In this document: positions 13,044-14,243 of the stretch, piece after piece | How positions within the stretch are numbered: the stretch's first letter is position 1 | Layout of the letters: each line of letters begins with the position of its first letter | Assembly: GCA_959606705.1 (NCBI GenBank) | Contig: CAUHLX010000031.1 | Span: 1-14,243, forward strand | Direction of reading: 5' to 3' | DNA: 14,243 nt | From: an uncultured Bacillota bacterium | GTDB taxonomy: Bacteria; Bacillota; Clostridia; Peptostreptococcales; Anaerovoracaceae | Made by a program: the position numbers and the translations under genes | The notes under the pieces: model-generated | Database searches by the model: none | What the model was told of the DNA's origin: nothing | The model's input: the letters and a program-made list of their open reading frames with translations, nothing else

Positions 13044-14243
13044 ATGATGAAAAAGTTTAACACCGAAAAATCAAAGACATTATTTGAGGAAACGAAAAAG
13101 CTTTTAGTGGATGGCGCCAGCAGCTCCTTCCACAAGGCGCCCTCCGAGGAGTACCCTATCTGCATGACTCACGCGAAGGGCTCCAAGATGTATGACGTAG
13201 ACGGAAACGAGTACATAGACTATGTGGCCGGCTTTGGTCCCATGATTCTGGGCTACAGCCCCGATCCCGTCAATGAAGCGGTGGCCCGGCAGTTGGAAAA
13301 AGGTTCTCAGTTTTCCACTCCCACTCCCGAATTGTTCGAGCTGGCAAAGAAGCTGACGGAAATCATCCCCAGCGCGGAGATGGTAAGCTTCCAAAGCTCC
13401 GGTACCGAGGCAAACATGCACGCCTGGCGTGTGGCCAGAGCCTTTACCGGAAAATCCAAGCTGGTGAAGTTCGAAGGTCAGTATCACGGCTGGTCGGATG
13501 AGCAGAAGATTACCATCGGAGCGGACAACATCGGCCAGCTGGGGCCGAAGAATCACCCCTGGAAGCTCATGGGTTCCGCCGGGCAGAGAGAATCGTCCGC
13601 GGATGATCTGATCATCGCTCCTTGGAACGACCTGGAGATCCTGGAAGAAATCCTGGCCAGAGAGAGCCAGCAGATCGCCGCGGTGGTCATGGAGCCTTAC
13701 ATGTGTGACGAAGGTCCCATCATGCCAAAGGAAGGCTATCTGGCAGGCGTCAAGAAGCTGACCGAAAAATACGGCGTCATCCTGATCTTTGACGAAGTCA
13801 TCACCGGCTTCCGGATGTCCCTGGGCGGAGCGCAGCAGTATTTCGGCGTCACCCCCGACATGTCGGTCTTTGGAAAGGCCATCGCAGGGGGCTACTCCCT
13901 GTCCATGATCTGCGGCAGAAAAGAAATCATGAGCTGTGGAGTTCATCCCTCCGGGACCTTCAACGCCAACCCCATTTCGGTAGCCGCTTCCCTGGCCACC
14001 ATCGCGGAGCTGGAAAAGCCCGGAACCTATGAACGTCTGGAATCCCTGGGACGCTATCTGGCCGACGGGATTGCCGCACTGGGTGTAAAACACAACCGCA
14101 AGGTTTACGCCACGGCCCACGGAGGCATCGTCCAGATGCAGATGGGAATCGACCGTCCCCCCACGGACTTCCGTGACGTGCTGCAGAACGTAGATAAGAA
14201 AACCTACGATCAAGTTTTCCTGAAATGCACCGAATACGGAGTG
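13044..14243 (+). CDS. Class III aminotransferase, glutamate-1-semialdehyde aminomutase-like (partial, 3' end missing)
   Basis: A PLP enzyme open to the right edge of the window (400 codons, no stop). It has the class III fold signature: SSGTEANMHAWRVARAFTGK near 130-149, FEGQYHGW around the PLP ring (about 151-158), Asp250 in IFDEVITGFR, and the PLP lysine Lys278 in SVFGKAIAGGY, close to the positions in glutamate-1-semialdehyde aminomutase (HemL). Sigma-54 control and the neighbouring CoA genes argue for a catabolic aminotransferase or aminomutase acting on an omega- or beta-amino acid rather than heme synthesis; the substrate is unknown. ATG 13044 (or the adjacent ATG 13047) follows GGAGAAGG at 13030-13037. 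It is divergent from the sigma-54 activator, its likely regulator. Confidence 0.88.
   Translation, partial: MMKKFNTEKSKTLFEETKKLLVDGASSSFHKAPSEEYPICMTHAKGSKMYDVDGNEYIDYVAGFGPMILGYSPDPVNEAVARQLEKGSQFSTPTPELFELAKKLTEIIPSAEMVSFQSSGTEANMHAWRVARAFTGKSKLVKFEGQYHGWSDEQKITIGADNIGQLGPKNHPWKLMGSAGQRESSADDLIIAPWNDLEILEEILARESQQIAAVVMEPYMCDEGPIMPKEGYLAGVKKLTEKYGVILIFDEVITGFRMSLGGAQQYFGVTPDMSVFGKAIAGGYSLSMICGRKEIMSCGVHPSGTFNANPISVAASLATIAELEKPGTYERLESLGRYLADGIAALGVKHNRKVYATAHGGIVQMQMGIDRPPTDFRDVLQNVDKKTYDQVFLKCTEYGV

Noticed and set aside
13104..14213. 369-codon open frame on the minus strand
   Set aside because: It is antisense to the aminotransferase, whose PLP motifs are clear on the plus strand; the minus translation shows no family motif or ribosome binding site.

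Overview
The window reads as a chromosomal segment of an anaerobic, fermentative, Clostridia-like Bacillota bacterium. Taxonomy is inferred from gene content, strong AGGAGG-type ribosome binding sites and a Gram-positive-style lipoprotein, not from a marker gene. It carries a complete [FeFe]-hydrogenase maturase set, crotonyl/butyryl-CoA type enzymes and sigma-54-controlled amino-acid/acyl-CoA metabolism. No rRNA, tRNA, CRISPR array, insertion sequence or phage gene was seen.

Layout. (1) 11-3830, plus strand: hydE, hydG, hydF, the three H-cluster maturases in one apparent operon. No hydrogenase structural gene is present here. (2) 3856-5592, minus strand, convergent with hydF: a large lipoprotein with a copper-amine-oxidase-type 'stalk' domain at its C-terminus, with its own near-consensus sigma-A promoter. 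(3) 5707-7464, minus strand: citrate synthase followed with no gap by a small four-helix membrane protein, ended by an intrinsic terminator. (4) 7681-8397, plus: an orphan EtfB-like protein. (5) 8581-10543, plus: acyl-CoA dehydrogenase and crotonase (crt), ended by a strong terminator. (6) 10581-12684, minus: a PAS-PAS-AAA+-HTH sigma-54 activator and, overlapping its stop by 8 bases, a small six-cysteine protein. (7) 13044 to the right edge, plus: a class III aminotransferase (glutamate-1-semialdehyde-aminomutase-like), cut by the window end.

The most notable feature is regulatory. Three textbook -24/-12 (sigma-54) promoters lie in front of the EtfB-like gene (7610), the acyl-CoA dehydrogenase-crt operon (8481) and the aminotransferase (12872). 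The only regulator in the window is a sigma-54 enhancer-binding protein with an intact GAFTGA motif. I infer a local regulon in which the activator senses a metabolite through its PAS domains and switches on an amino-acid-to-acyl-CoA fermentation route: the aminotransferase would enter the pathway, crotonase and acyl-CoA dehydrogenase would process the CoA intermediates, and an electron carrier would take the electrons. The substrate, the missing EtfA partner and the role of the small cysteine protein cannot be settled from the window.
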